Counted from the stretch's first letter, positions 49,713-62,799 are shown. The stretch is DNA of 64,000 nt from Lichtheimia corymbifera B2541 (GCA_000697475.1 JNEU01000797.1:1-64000), one strand, 5' to 3'. Made by a program: numbers and translations. Notes: generated by a model not told the origin, from the letters alone.

Positions 49713-50414
49713 TTAGCTAGTAAACAAGCGTTGAATAAACTCGGTCATGCCGATTTCATTGGTATTGAATTCATATGCGCCCCACATGACGAGAGCTGTA
49801 GTGGATGCCAATGACCAGTTGGCGACCTTGTGCATGCGTGGGTATTCACGCTTGGGAATATAATCAACAATACAAGACTCGAAACCAAGGTAAATGTGAT
49901 ATGGCAACACGACACCAAGCAAGCCGTCGGTGATTGGATGAGCACCATAGACAAATTGTGTGCTGATTAAGGGAACCAGGGCAAGTGATGATGCACGTTC
50001 CATTGACCACAAATAAGCTCCATGTGCATATCCTTGTTCAGAAGCCTTATTTTCATTCGATACTGCTTTGGTTGTTTCTTCTATACACACAACATGTCAG
50101 TTTGATCCCCGGATAGATAGAAATCATCCGACGTACCCTTCTTTTCAGTAACAGCAGCATCGGTCGTGGTGACAGCAGTAGCAGTAGCAGCAGTAGAGGT
50201 TGAAGTGGATGAAGTTGCAGTAGTAGCAGCGGTTGTTGTTGTTGTTGTGGTAGCTGCAGTGCTCGCTTTGAATGGTCGAAAACAGAGATCGCTTATGAGT
50301 CAATGATCGATCGGGCAGCAGTAGACAATGTCACTTACAGGGTCTGGTCCACGTTAAAGGTTGGGATTGTACTAAACGTGGTCGACAGTGGCGAAGTAAC
50401 ATACGAGAAGCCAT
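49713..50414 (-). CDS. SDH4: Succinate dehydrogenase membrane anchor subunit (CybS, SDH4)
   Basis: Three exons (50414-50339, 50265-50137 and 50080-49713) give 190 residues. It is the small membrane anchor of respiratory complex II in the mitochondrial inner membrane, binding ubiquinone and haem with SDH3. The N-terminus MASRMLLRHCRPRLVQSQPL is a good import presequence. A Thr/Ala/Ser-rich low-complexity stretch of about 45 residues follows and is probably removed or disordered. The conserved core starts at GAYLWSMERASSLALVPLIS and includes HPITDGLLGVVLPYHIYLGF with the family His and IVDYIPKR. Three hydrophobic segments are present. The gene shares a 467-bp divergent promoter region with the RRM/RS gene. 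Confidence 0.9.
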
Positions 50415-50881
50415 AGTGAACAAAGAAAGAGAGGATATAGTCTTTACTGCTGCCCTGGACACCTGGCAACCAAAATATATTGCGGATTGTGAAACATGGA
50501 CAGCAGCATGCCAACCCAGTAGCGAGGCAACTGGTCAACGAACAAACCTGATCCTGATATAATAGCTTTAGGGCAGTATAAATTACATATCACAATGGAT
50601 TGAATACTGTGATGTAAATAAAGATCAACTACTTGATTGTTTGTCATGTCCATTTTGGATATAATGAATGTGAATACTTGGATGAGGAGCTCCTAAAATA
50701 AGCACACAGTGGATCATTGTGTGTATGCATGTATGTACTCAATGTTTGATTGGATTTGATTGTTTTCAGAGAGTGTGTGTGGGTGGGTGTGTGTCAATCA
50801 AAGAATAGTGGCTTCGCGTGTCAGATTTAATTTCCTAGCTTTCCCAAAACGCGTGGAACAAATCTTCTTTTCCTCTTTCAC
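50415..50881. other. Divergent promoter region, SDH4 and RRM/RS gene
   Basis: 467 bp. A GTGTGTGTGGGTGGGTGTGTG run lies at about 50,773-50,793, near the RRM gene, and a pyrimidine-rich stretch precedes its ATG. No TATA box is convincing. Confidence 0.4.
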
Positions 50882-52182
50882 ATGGATCATCCACGCGGCT
50901 CTTCGCCACCACCACCACCACCACCACCACAGACTATGTCTTCTTATCCAAGTGAATATAGTCGTCGTTCTCCACCACCTCCACCTCCACCATCAGGTTA
51001 TGGTTATCGTTCAAGTGCAAGACCTTTTAGTTCACGCCCTTCGTCATCTCGATCTCCACCACCTCCACCTCGACGATCGGCCAATGACCGTTATTATGAA
51101 CGAGACTATTATTATCGTACCAGATCACCTGTAGCAGCAGCAGCACAGCCACATCCACATGCAACACGTTATTCGTCTCCTCCACCTCCACCTCCACCAC
51201 CAAGATATGCATCGCCACCTCGACGACGTGGTGATGATAATGATGCTACTGCATCGAGATCACGTTCACCTGATAGACGTAGCAGATATCGTGATGACTA
51301 CCCACCACCTCCTTCATCCTCATCCTCTCGTTATGATCGCCGCTATTATGATCGTTATGATGATTCGCGTCGGTATGACCGTTATGATGATCGACGTTAT
51401 CCTCGCTCATCGATGCCTAGAAGACCACGAAGGATGGACCGGTAACAAGATCAAATCAATTACACCAAAAGTCATATATATACTCATATGCATGTCATAT
51501 ATATAGTGGTTCATCCAGAGATCGTGAAGAGTCAACTACGTTGTTTGTTGGCAATCTTCCATATGATTATATGGAACGAGAGGTATGTTGTATAACATTG
51601 AGTTTGTCCTACGCACGAATTAATCATATGCTGAATATAGGTGGCTTCCATGTTTGAACGCTATGGAAAAGTGAACAAGGTCACAGTCCCTGTGGATTCG
51701 GCTACTCAAAGAAACAAAGGATTTGCATTCGTGGAATTCGATCAACGACGGGAAGCTGAGGATGCTTTTGAAAGATTGGACAAATTCAGTGTTGAAGGCA
51801 GGCGACTCAAGTTGGATTGGTAAATGGCTTTTTTTTTATCAAGAGGACAAAGTTGCTTATATCTATTTTAGGGATATTGGATTGAAAAAGAAGGATGAAT
51901 ATCGTGGTCGTCGTTTCCAGGATCGAGAAAGGTAATCTTTTGTTTATCAATGAATGAATGCCCATTCATTCAACTTTTTCAAATTGCTATTTTAGATTGC
52001 CACCTCCACGTTCTCCTGATCGCTGTAAGTATAAATGCAAGCGTATCTTTTTGTATCAGTATATTGATCCCAATCATGGTTTATTAGATGCAAGTCCACC
52101 ACCACCTCCCCCTCCTTTATCATCACCTCCACCGAGATCACGTGAATACAGACGAGACTCCCGAGATCTTTATCGTCGATGA
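50882..52182 (+). CDS. RRM protein with Pro-rich and Arg/Ser/Tyr-rich regions (SR-like)
   Basis: Exons 50882-51441, 51507-51582, 51641-51819, 51872-51931, 51996-52024 and 52088-52182 give 332 residues. The first 187 residues alternate polyproline runs with RS, RD and RY-rich stretches (SRSPDRRSRYRDDYPPPP). One RNA recognition motif follows at about 197-275, with RNP2 TLFVGNLPYDYM and RNP1 NKGFAFVEF. A short Arg/Pro tail ends SREYRRDSRDLYRR. This plan fits a nuclear pre-mRNA-binding or splicing protein; the exact orthologue is unclear. An N-terminal RS region before the RRM is less usual than the RRM-then-RS order of classic SR proteins. Exon 5 is only 29 nt. All five introns are GT-AG. Confidence 0.88.
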
Positions 52183-52652
52183 AAGAGAGAAAAAAGAGCA
52201 TATACAGCTACAGCACAACCAAAATACAACACTCGCAACACATTTGTTGAAGCAGTTCTTGGATATAAGGAACGGCTATCTGGATTTAGTCGGTTATATT
52301 GTGGATCTATATATATATACATAATGCACAGGATAAAGGATGATGGATGATGATGATGGAGGAGAACAGCAGCAACCCGTCACTAGATACCGAGACGATG
52401 GATGATTAGAGATGGAAAGGACAACCCGCAGACACAGACACACACAGAGACATCCGCTAGCAGAGACGCGATTACAAAATGAGGAGGAAATCTTGTTGAT
52501 TACAAATGGAGGAGAAGAGAGGAAAAAGAGAGAGGAAGAGAAAGAGAGATAAAAATGAATGATCAACAGGTACGTCTAATCGCACACACACACAAACAAA
52601 CTATAGATGAGAAGTAGGATATGTATATATATAAAAAAGTGATAATAAAGGG
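52183..52652. other. Convergent 3' interval
   Basis: Between the RRM/RS gene and the F-BAR/SH3 gene. It has TATATATATAC, (CA)n and a purine tract GAGGAAAAAGAGAGAGGAAG. No gene was recognised. Confidence 0.4.
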
Positions 52653-55600
52653 TTATTGCTGCAATGCTTCCATGTAATTGCCTGGGATCAAAGCACGTGT
52701 TCTCCTTGAAGGATCGAGTAATTCAGCTTCCCACCATCCGTCAGGTTGTTTGTGAATCACTGCAAATGTATCACCCGCTTTGAATGACATTTCAGTCTCA
52801 ATCTTAGCCTCATAACCCCATAAGGCACGCACTAGTAATAATGTCAATCTTCCTTCCTTTCAAGTATAAACTTCTTTCTTACCATAGCCAAGAATAGGCA
52901 TTCCATCAGACAGTCGGTTATCACGCATCGAAGATCGATTTTCTTGTGGTGGGGGTAATGGTGATTGCTGCGGTTGTCTTTTCTCGCTTTGGGACGACGA
53001 CGTCGGCATCTTTGGCACTTCAGGAATATTCTCATCTTCTTTACCACGCTTTTTGCCGAAAATGGCTAATGAAAAACGACCTCCACTCTTTTCTTTGGTA
53101 TTTTGACTCTGAGATGGTTTTGGTTGAGGTGCTTGTTGTTGTTGTTGTTGTTGCTGAGGAGGAGGATAGGATGCTTGTTGTTGTGGTGGGACAACATTGT
53201 AGGGCTGTGTTTGTGGTGGTTGCTGTTGCATTGAAGAAGATGTTGGTATCATGTAATCGTCACCTGGAACAGGAGTCAAATGTTGTCTGCTTTCAGGGCG
53301 AGGACCATTTACACTGTTTTGTCGACCAAGACCACTTGTAGAATCAGACCGTGGTTCTGGAGGAGCCATCGATAATGGTTGTTGCTGTTGTTGCTGTTGC
53401 CATGGTGCTGCACGAATGCCTGCTGTTTGCTCTGCTGCTGTAGCTGACAAATCGGTGGGTGTAGGTGATGAAGCATGACGTTGAAGTTGAGCACGCACCG
53501 TTTCAAGTGCTTGATGAGCAGCACCAGCAGCAGCTGAAGGTTGAGGAGGTTGACCCATCGATGTGTCAATTTTTAATTCAGGTGGATGCATGCCTCCTCC
53601 AAGGGTTGGGATTGTGCTTTGACGATCATAAATGCGTGCATTTTGGGTCCGTACAGGCAATTGTTGAGGTCGTCGTATCGATGAAATCATCCATTTTTCT
53701 TCTCTTGGTTTAGGCCGTACCAAAGGTGGAAACTCATCCTCACTCTCCTCTTCATCCTCTCCTGGTGTTGGGATATTTTGTTGTAGCTTGGGTGGTCCTT
53801 TGGCTGGTGAAGGCGCACGCATATCAGTAGCACCACCAGCAGTAGTAACATTATTGTCAGGCGATCTTGCAGTAGCTGATTCAGTGGAGGAAGGTCGTTT
53901 GGGTCCATCATAAGATGGATTGGGTATAGGCTTGAAACGCAGATTATTGCTATTACTGCTCTTGTCTGAAATGTCACTGCCATTACGTGTTGGTTTTGAC
54001 ATGGATGATGCAGCAAGTACTGGTGGTGGTGATATGGCACGTTCTACTGAAGACTGAGGACGAGAATTGATTACATCTTGGGGCTGTTGCTGAGGTGAAG
54101 TCACTATAGGTTCACGAGGAGCAGGAGTCTCTGTCGGTGTCGAAATAGAAGCTGCCATAGGAGGTGCATTCTGCAAAGGTGATGTAGTAGGTGAAGCATC
54201 ATTGTGCGCTATAGGTGGTGGTGACATTGTACGTGCCATGATAGGTGCTTCAGGTGCTGCTGCTGCCTTGTCGGTTGGCTTTTCTTTGATGCCTAATGAG
54301 TCAACATCCACATCATGACCCACGCCATCAAGCATACTTTCAATCTCTTTGAATGCAAACGACATTGTATCTGGTTGTTGATGTTGATCACGTGATTGAA
54401 CACTTGTTCGGTTTCCAGAGTGATGCTCTTCCTCCAAAGGTTGTGCGTATTCCACAAATTCAAATCCATGGAGTGAGTCGAGGGCAGATTCACGATTATG
54501 CGCATAAGATGATAATGATGTCGATCCACGTTTGCTTTCATCTTCATGCATGCTCATTGTAGGAATAGTGCCATACGTCTGCTGTGGTGGTTCTCGTACT
54601 TGGGAATCAGAAAGGGGTCGTCCAACTGATTTATGGTCATTCTGTTCACGTGACACTGGATCATCTGAATATGTTCTCGTGGGTGGCGGTTTGCTTGTAT
54701 CAATATCAGTGGTGGTAGCATTTGCTGGTGGATTCGGCAACGCTGAAGGTACAGGTGGTAGAGACATGGTTGGTGGCGGTGGTTGCGGACCTCGATCGGT
54801 GGTGACACCATTAGAGATATTCATAGGATCCTCATAGGACATCATAGCTAAATTATCCGTTAAGAAAAATTGCACATCATGATACCATTGTATATATAAT
54901 GCTTTACCTGTGACCTTTGATCCTGTTCCATACTTGTCGATAAAACTCTTGATATCCTTATCCACGTCTGTCAATTCCAATGCCGAGCGAATTCTTTCAC
55001 AGCACTATTATTGGTATAGTAATGAATGACCCATTCGGCTGTATGTATCAGGAATGATGATATCTTACCTGATCATCCACAATATAAACGCTTGACATCA
55101 TATTTGCGAATCTGCAATGAGAATGCCTCGTCAGTATCATCCAATCAATCTGTCCTTGATTTCCTGATACTCACGCCCACAAGCTGCTCCGAATAAAGTT
55201 GATCCGAGATTCTTCTAATTCCTGGTATACATCGCAAGTGCTCTGCCAATCCGATATCCATTTTTGGGTCACGTCGTTAAGAACATCCACTGCTCGCTTG
55301 TACTCGCTTTCTGTAAATAGTTTAGTCTCGTGGTATGTCAGGCGGACAAGAGATGAGTGACATTACCTGCGGCAACAACAAGCTTCTTTTGCTCCTCAAT
55401 TTCTTCTTCAATCTATTATTGATGATATGAATAAAACGCAGGTCTTGATCTTAAACTTGTCAATTACCTGATGCACCTCACCTGGCGATAATTCCTGATG
55501 ACGTTCAGTGATATATTTCTCCATGCCTGTAAGCTTTGTGGATTCGGCCATGTAAAGGTCCCTTGTCTGTGAATGGATGTATGTCAATTAGCCATGATAA

Positions 55601-56237
55601 AACGAGCAATTACACCCTATCGTCGTCAATTACCTTCATCACGTTTGCATAATGCATCGATCTCAGCTGTTTAGAGTTCTCTACTTGCTGCGATTGCTGA
55701 TGATACATAATGCCAAGCCCATCAGCCTCTTGTACAATGTTCTTTGATGTTCCAACTTACTGCTTTGCGCTTTTCACTCTGGTCGTTGGTAAAACCATCC
55801 AATGGTGCCTGGAGATGTTGGCGTAACTGGTTGGCTAGATCCACATGGGCTCTGGCTGTGATCTCAATGGCACTCGGTATATGCGAGACGGACTCGGCTA
55901 ACGTGCCTTGTTCAGCACGACCCACTTCCATTTGTGATAACTTGAGTAGTCGTTCGCCATAGTCTTCTTCGATTTGTGCCCTGGATACATGCATATCAGT
56001 CAAGCCCTTTGAACGCGTGCGATAGAAGCAAGATGGGGACGCATTACCTGATCTCATAGAGTTTTCTGATCTCATCGCATGTTTGCTTGGAAAGCTCCAA
56101 CTTGTCGGCAATAACGTCGACCCCCCGGTCATCGTCATCCTATTTTCAGGGGGGAGGTCTCATTAGCACTTGGCGTTCAATGGCATTTCGAAGGGTGGGC
56201 ATACCCAGAATGAATTGGCAAACCGTGTACCCGTCAT
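52653..56237 (-). CDS. F-BAR and SH3 protein of the Cdc15/Hof1/Imp2 cytokinesis type
   Basis: Eleven exons (minus strand): 56237-56205, 56139-56048, 55980-55761, 55696-55634, 55566-55468, 55412-55367, 55310-55175, 55111-55069, 55004-54908, 54847-52883 and 52831-52653. They give 990 residues. Cdc15/Hof1 proteins bend membrane and organise the contractile ring and septum. The F-BAR domain fills about 1-275: MTGTRFANSFW, KLYEIRAQIEEDYGERLLKL, EESRINFIRSSLWAFANMMS, LTDVDKDIKSFIDKYGTGSK. About 650 residues of Pro, Ser and Gln-rich disordered sequence follow, probably phosphorylated. The C-terminal SH3 (about 932-990) shows ALWGYEAKIETEMSFKAGD, DGWWEAEL and ALIPGNYMEAL. The short start exon is supported by its colinear FANSFW sequence. 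All ten introns are GT-AG. One SH3 and a long linker favour the Hof1/Imp2 class over Bzz1 (two SH3). Confidence 0.9.
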
Positions 56238-57805
56238 TGTAAACGGTTATATGAAAACGAAAAGAGGGAAAAGAGCCAAGATCCAAATAGAGGCACACAC
56301 ACACGGTAGAACAAGAAAGGCCACTGCTAAAAATAGGTTACGTCGATCCTCCAGAAAACTGAGTTTGATAACCTCTTTTAATATACGTCGCCCTTATCAA
56401 CAATAAACACACATCACGTTCGACATCGTTCTAGGTCAATGTATGTAGTGGCTTATAAAGATCATGTTATGGATATCATTAGTGTCGTTGAGAAAACGTA
56501 GTAGGTAAACATGGGATGTTGGGTAAAGGAGGATAATAGCAATATACTTTAGTGCCAACCAGATCATCTATTACAATTAACCTTCTTTTGTCGGACCCGT
56601 AGCCCATGACGGCGTTCATTATCATAACCCTTCAAGAAAAATTACACCACTCAGCTTGTCTCTTGGATGCGCAAAGTGGGTACCTTGTTGACAGGCTACG
56701 TCTTGTGTCGCTTAAGACAATGAAACCGTGATGATGATGCATGATCCAAAATAAATGATTTTGAAACAGGTCCAATAATATCCCAGCAAAGCTGTGAGAG
56801 GTCAAGTGCCTTTTATCATCAATGTGAGTCAACAAACCATCCAAATAATGTACATTTGACATGCAACGTGGCCAATATTTCGTATGTGGCGTCATCCAGG
56901 GTTACACGCATAATACGCTTATTTCCATCTTCATCCTATATAGGTTAACGCGTCCAAACAACTATACTGGGTTTATCACGTTGAATATGTAATCTCCTCC
57001 ATGCATATGTCAAGTTGCAGCCACATTGCCACCTATCCATTGTATTAGGAAGCGCGATAATACCATGGGACATTGGCACATATATCTGCTTCTTTTGACA
57101 ACATTCTCACGTGACTTTGGCCTTTCATCCCAGTCATTTATGATCCCACCACCACATTGCACTACATAGCGTTTATGCAGATTAGCAAGTAATAGCTCTA
57201 TAAAGACATGTCGTAGGATCATCATACACCGAATCAAGAACCTTGTCCTGATATTAGCACTCTTATCAATAGAGCCATGCCTCCCTGTAATACAATGAAA
57301 ATCATCTTTGTTGTTCGAAACAAAGAGCCTATGTATTATCACTGGGGATTATTCCTCCCAGGTGTATACGCATTATGCTTGAAAGGTTACTGATACCATG
57401 CTATAATGACCAAAAAATGGCATCGCTGATGTGAGTGATTGCATTCCATTAGTGCAGAGCTCACCGCCACCGTAGAGCAGGACCATCTTCATATATGGCG
57501 GTCAAAAAATGCTTGATTTCATTTCCACTCAGTAATGACCCCTACATCCTATCATAGAATTTGAGCCTACCACTTCTGTGAAAGGTGTAACCATGGAAAC
57601 CCGCAATTCCACGGTGAGGAAAGCAAAATCAATTGCATGCTTTGTGTTACAGCAGCCACACTCTGTGCATGGTTACACCACCAAACAAGGGAGCATATGC
57701 TCTATACAAGTCTTGGCTAGCTTGTTGTTTAATATCGAAAAGGGAAATTTATACACGTAATAAAGGGGCTTAGTCGTTACATGGGGGAGGGGAAAGGATG
57801 AACGA
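56238..57805. other. Intergenic between the F-BAR gene and the CotH-family gene
   Basis: Minus-strand ORFs of 87 and 110 codons (56,895-56,632 and 57,342-57,010) have no firm family. Adjacent frames contain IIGPVS-like text that might be a retroelement integrase relic, but it is too weak to call. Confidence 0.4.
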
Positions 57806-60003
57806 TTAATTGTTGAGCAAAAAGAATGCCATCATGACAATGGCCACAAGGGCATGTTGTGGTTTCGGGTGCATGATGCTCATTGCATTATTGCCCGTTG
57901 ATGATGAAGAACCGCCACCAGGTGTTGTGCCACCGGATTGAGATGGATGATCCGAAATTTGACCACTAGCATCCATATATCGGCCTTGCGTATATGCTGG
58001 TAATGGCGGCAGATCGTCGTTATCTTGGAATTGAAGCTGTTGACATGTTGCCGCCGATCTTGCCTTGATGAATTCCAGTATGCCTGTTTGGCCATTGGTA
58101 GTTGTGTTCATGTTGCTCTCGAAATCTTGGATCGTAAAGTTAGATTTTGCTCCAGGTGACCGAGGTTGCAATTGGCGATCCCAGGCCATATCCTCATGCA
58201 GCATAGTAGTCCATGCTTGTAACCGTGGTTCCATCACTGAGGGCTTAAAGAATCGCTTGATGACCGTCTTTAAAATAGTCTCGAATTCATTCTTCCAGTG
58301 GGGTGATGCAAGAAGCTTGTTGACAAGTGGACGTGTTGAGTTGGGTCGTGCATATTGTTGGTATGGCACGGTCATTAATTTTTCATCAGGCGAGTTGTTA
58401 CCAAAGGTCTCATCAAAATCGTAGGTGATAACGGTCCATTGCTTGGTTTGGAGGTCTTGATTCATATAACTGTTGCTTGCTTGATACCATAGACCATCCC
58501 ATGATGCACCAAGAAAACTGAACGCAAGATGGATAAGAGTATGTTGTGGATTCATGAGCTTGTTCCAGGCGTCGTCATTGGAATTACCATCGATGGCAGC
58601 CAGATCACGCATAAAGCCAATCAGAGGCACAATGGAATTATTCTTTTGGATAGTTTTATCCTCGCCCTTATCTTCAAGCTTGTATAGGTCTTCAGGATAT
58701 AATGATATGTCATCACCAAGGTACTGTAGATTGCCTTCTTGTTGCTCGCTAAGGCTATTGAGCTTGATCGTTTCGCCTAAGAAGTGAAATCAGTGTACCA
58801 TTCTTGTATAAGCATTGTGCATTCATTTACCTGTAGAGGTACTCTTCCAATCACCGGCATGTAGGACATTGTCAATAAAGTGAGTTGAGGCGTCGTCAAT
58901 CATGACATACAAGCCGAATGGCTGATCATTAATAAACAAGCGGACCCAACTTGCTGACAAGGTTGCACCACCAGCCGCTGCAAGACAATCCATAAACAGC
59001 TTTTCCCTCCTAACGAATACAAATCAAGAAATTTCACTATAATTAGTATTTGAACACACAGAGGTGTGATGATGGCAATTTTTGTACTCACGCCATGGTC
59101 ATATCGGTTTCTTCGGCACGCAGTTTCACAACTGTACGACCATAAAGCAAATCCTTTGTGGTTTTGTTTGGGTCAGCAAACTTGTCAAACTCGAGCTTGT
59201 AGCTTTGCTTGGCAAAATCTTTTGTGGATTGACCGCTTGTGGAAAAGCCTGCACCTCCCGTAAAGACATGGACCTCGTTGCTAGCAATGTAATGCACCTC
59301 GTCGACCTTGATATCCTTGACATCGGCCTTGGGATTGGCAAGCATGGCATCCAAACCCGTGGTATTGGCGATCTTGAGTACAACGGTTGCCACTTCATTG
59401 GATCGGTTCATTCCCGTGAAGAGTGCTATCACACCGAGGAATCATTAGCGTTTTTGGTAAAGCAATGTTGTTGATTTTTGCCAAGCAACAAAACATAAAC
59501 AGAGTTTGCCCTGCGCCATCCATCACAAACATATTACAAAGATTTTCTGTCGCACACAAACACACCCATCTCTCTCTCTCTCTCTGATCAATTGGGGTGG
59601 GGGAGAATAAATATATCTTACTTGGATAGATCGGATTGAAAGCTTGAGGTAGATCGGGCACGTCGTACACGGTTTGAGATCGACCAAAGAACTCGTTCCC
59701 TGTCGATTGAACACCTTGCTTGAGTTTCCGTTGGGTGGGTTCAGGTTGATTTTTCTGGCCATCCACCAGCACATATTGATAACTATCACTTGAAGGAGCA
59801 GTGCCAGTGTAGAGGTACGAGGATTGTTGACTACGTGAAAGTGGATGATTTTGACCACCAACCGACACAGCCACGGTTTGTGAGCCTTGTAGAAATGCAA
59901 CCACAGAGTATTGGACGTCTGCAGCACCAATGGTGGTTATCGCACATCCACCTAATGCGAGCAATAATGGGGTGATCAACATGTATGTAAAGCTAAGGGA
60001 CAC
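57806..60003 (-). CDS. cotH: CotH-family cell-surface protein, probably GPI-anchored
   Basis: Four exons (60003-59622, 59425-59092, 59009-58831 and 58776-57806) give 621 residues. The CotH family takes its name from bacterial spore coat protein H, an atypical protein kinase, and is expanded in Mucorales, where some members are surface proteins. The N-terminus is a signal peptide (YMLITPLLLALGGCAITT) ending near GAADVQYS. Family blocks are LFTGMNRSNEVATVVLKI, KQSYKLEFDKFADPN, KLFMDCLAAAGGATLSASWV, RLFINDQPFGLYVMIDD and VITYDFDETFGNN, the last resembling a metal-binding kinase-type Asp motif. The end GGGSSSSTGNNAM, then a 15-residue hydrophobic tail, fits GPI attachment. Kinase activity and any host interaction are not shown by the sequence. 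Three GT-AG introns. Confidence 0.9.
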
Positions 60004-60102
60004 TTAAGGAAGCAAGAGGTGAAGCAATGTAAGAGGGAAAAGAGAAGGGAAGAGATGTCAAGGAAAAGGTAGCCCTTGAAAAAAGACAGCTGCTCTTGTC
60101 TA

Positions 60103-60109
60103 ATTTATA
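60103..60109 (-). promoter_or_regulatory. TATA box of the CotH-family gene
   Basis: On the minus strand GAGTATAAATTAGAC lies about 100 bp before the ATG, giving a leader of roughly 70 nt. Confidence 0.45.
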
Positions 60110-62447
60110 CTCACGCACCACCAGCACCACCACATCTTTCATTCAAGTGGTTGCTGCTGACCGCGCGTGAGGTGGCGTGCCAAAATGGGTTGCGCAATAG
60201 TGGTGGTGTAGCATCAATAAGCATGTGTCTGATTGACTGGATATGGTTCCTTGAGAAACATCTTTCTTCAAGCTGATGCTGCATTATCCAAAACGAGCAT
60301 ATTTTCCCCTCCTTTACTTTCAACACTACTCCTTGGATGATTGAGCATCGTACCTTCCTCGTTTTCCTTTTACATATCATCTTCAATTGGTCCTACACTT
60401 GGCGCTACCTATTATGTAATCCCTCAATACACGCCGATCATTCATTATTGATATCCACTTCTTTGGATTGATATTGAGCTATTGCACCATGCGATAAATA
60501 TAACGGATGAATATGTCGATCATGGAAACGGCTGAGCCGCATTCCATACTCAGCGTGCGTTTCGGATCCCAGGGACTATGTCTCCTGCAGTAAATGGTGC
60601 TGCACAATCATGCAGTAGGGAAGCCGTGTGTCGCATGTTGAAAACAGGTTTACCGTTACCATTTGAAAAGAATTCATTTATAACCACTAGAGCACCTCTG
60701 TATTCTTGATGGGGTGCAGTAATAGTAATTATAGCAACACTTGGTACCGATAGTAGCAGGATGAATAATGAGGTTTTGAAGTTCCACTCTGGGTTCCAAG
60801 TCCAAGGACGTGAATTTACAGCCCCATCAACATGTGGAGTACTCAAATTTATTATCACGAACATACGTGGTAGTTTATAGACGATGGATAATAATTGCAA
60901 TGTATGGACTTCTTGAGGAGGTGGTCGAGCCTACCTGGGTGAGAGCGAGATTTTGAGGAGTCAAAAAGTGCTGCTGCATATTGTGATAACAGCACCATCG
61001 CATCCTTGTTGTTCCTAAATAACGAGGACATACATCTTGCTCACCAATGTCGAGGTGCAAGCCATATCAATGCATCATTCATTTGAGTTGTTAGAGCGTA
61101 CACCATGTTGGATCTTCGCAAATCAAAGCTGGTGTAACAACATGGGGCTCGGAGAAGCTCTATTGACGGGATGGAGCGAAGATCCGTAAACAAAGGCGAT
61201 CTCACATGATCTACACACCCCATATTCCACAGCCCCATTCATGTCCCACCATGTGTAAAAAAAAGACTCACATCTACAAGCATTGGAACATGCACTCCTG
61301 TAAGCTCCCGAGATGGCGCTGCATACATCATGCTTTCTCCCCTTGAGCAAGTACTGTGTGAATGACAAGATGGATATATGATTCAAAGCATTTTGTCACA
61401 AACAAGTGCTCTGGCTTGTAGAACAAGGTTAAAAGAGAGATGTAACGGTTACATTGGAGTAAAGTTGGGAGTGGATGGCTGCTACCACTACTAGCGATCG
61501 TCCACCCATATATCGGATACCACTGTTGCTGCAAGACAGTAATGTTAATAGGAGCAATTTTAACAGCCCTGGTTTTCCCATGCCCCGTTTTTTCTTTCGC
61601 TTCACCTCCACCCCCTTTCCAAACTTACCATGTTATCGATGGAATGGTACGTAATGCCGTGTTTAGTTACACGAGCTATCTTCGTGTGTCAAATAGACCA
61701 ACGCGTCTTGTCAATATGGATTGGTATGATTTCGCCAGGACCCCAGGTCCAGGTAATGTATAAGCTAGCGTATGAAAGTTTTCTGAATGATTGGCGCTTG
61801 TTGCTTTTTGCCTTGACCCACCCCCAAATTCCCATTTAGCGCTTGGGGATCAATAACGCTTCACCTTACATTGCTGTATATATCATACATACAAAGACAA
61901 GAATATATTATGTTTGATAAAAGAACATGGTTTATTGATTACAATACTAGAATAAACGAGCAGCTGTTGGTTTCCTAAAGCCAAGACTAAAGTACTCACA
62001 GGGATGACCAACGAGAAGGTCGCCACTCAACCATCCCCAACCTCTACCTGTAGGCACCACTTCCAGGTCGACGAGGCGCTTGTATATGCCACTTTAGTCC
62101 AAGAGAAGGTTGCAGTTTCCCACATCCCGTCCTAGTCAAGGTGCCAGACTTGACGCGCCAAAACCTCGTTGGGAAGATGTCTTTGAGAGATAGAAAAGTG
62201 TAGCGATTGTGTGATCAGTGAAAACATGTTTTTAAGAGCATAACATACCTTCCCCTCCAGTTTCCTCCAGTGAATCCTTTAGCATTACCCAAACAAGAGC
62301 CACTTGTTGGTATCTTTGGATAGCGGTCAATTTATTAGTGCACCCTGGACACTGCTACCGGTCTGCGTTTCGTCCTCGGCCAAACGCCCATGCAACACGC
62401 CGACACGTGGTGGGCAGCCAGTTTACGAGGAATGGCCAACATCCTTG
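60110..62447. other. Intergenic, no gene recognised
   Basis: Short ORFs on both strands have no motifs. The GTAGGCACCACTTCCAGGTC region near 62,050-62,100 looks less random but was not identifiable. Confidence 0.4.
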
Positions 62448-62799
62448 CTACCGTCGTATCAAGATCTGCTGGGATTCATGGAATCGCCATGGAAACTGGG
62501 CTTTGAGGGGCTCCATTAGGTCCTCCAGTCGCTGCAAACAAGGCATGTGAGTATTACAAGCAATACAACGAAAAGATAGAAACAACTTACTATGACCAAC
62601 ACAGCGTAGTAGCTGAAACAGCTTACCACGCCCTGCAGATCGATCGATGGAGTTGAGAGAGCAAAGAGGGTGGAGGTTGCCAGGATACGCGCAGCAATTT
62701 GTCTCTCGTCACGACGCTGCTGAATTTCAAATTGAGGTGTTCCCATTGGCCAATACTTCTCAATGGCAAACGCACCAGACTTCGGTTTTCGAGGTTCGC
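62448..62799 (-). CDS. Possible small gene, two terminal exons, unrecognised
   Basis: Two coding-like pieces on the minus strand join across a good GT-AG intron: 62799-62627 and 62531-62448. The first reads KSGAFAIEKYWPMGTPQFEI, then QQRRDERQIAARILATSTLF, and ends at CGTG/GTAAGC. The second starts after TGTTTGCAG and reads RLEDLMEPLKAQFPWRFHES before a stop. The first piece follows an acceptor (CTCCCCAG), so a start exon should lie upstream, but I found none. Alternatively the in-frame Met of MGTPQFEIQ starts a shorter protein. The composition is protein-like but I recognise no family. It may be a broken gene. Confidence 0.3.

Noticed and set aside
56632..57342. Possible retroelement integrase relic (IIGPVS-like text on the minus strand)
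   Set aside because: Only a few residues match the expected pattern, with stops around them; no other retroelement domain or LTR was found.
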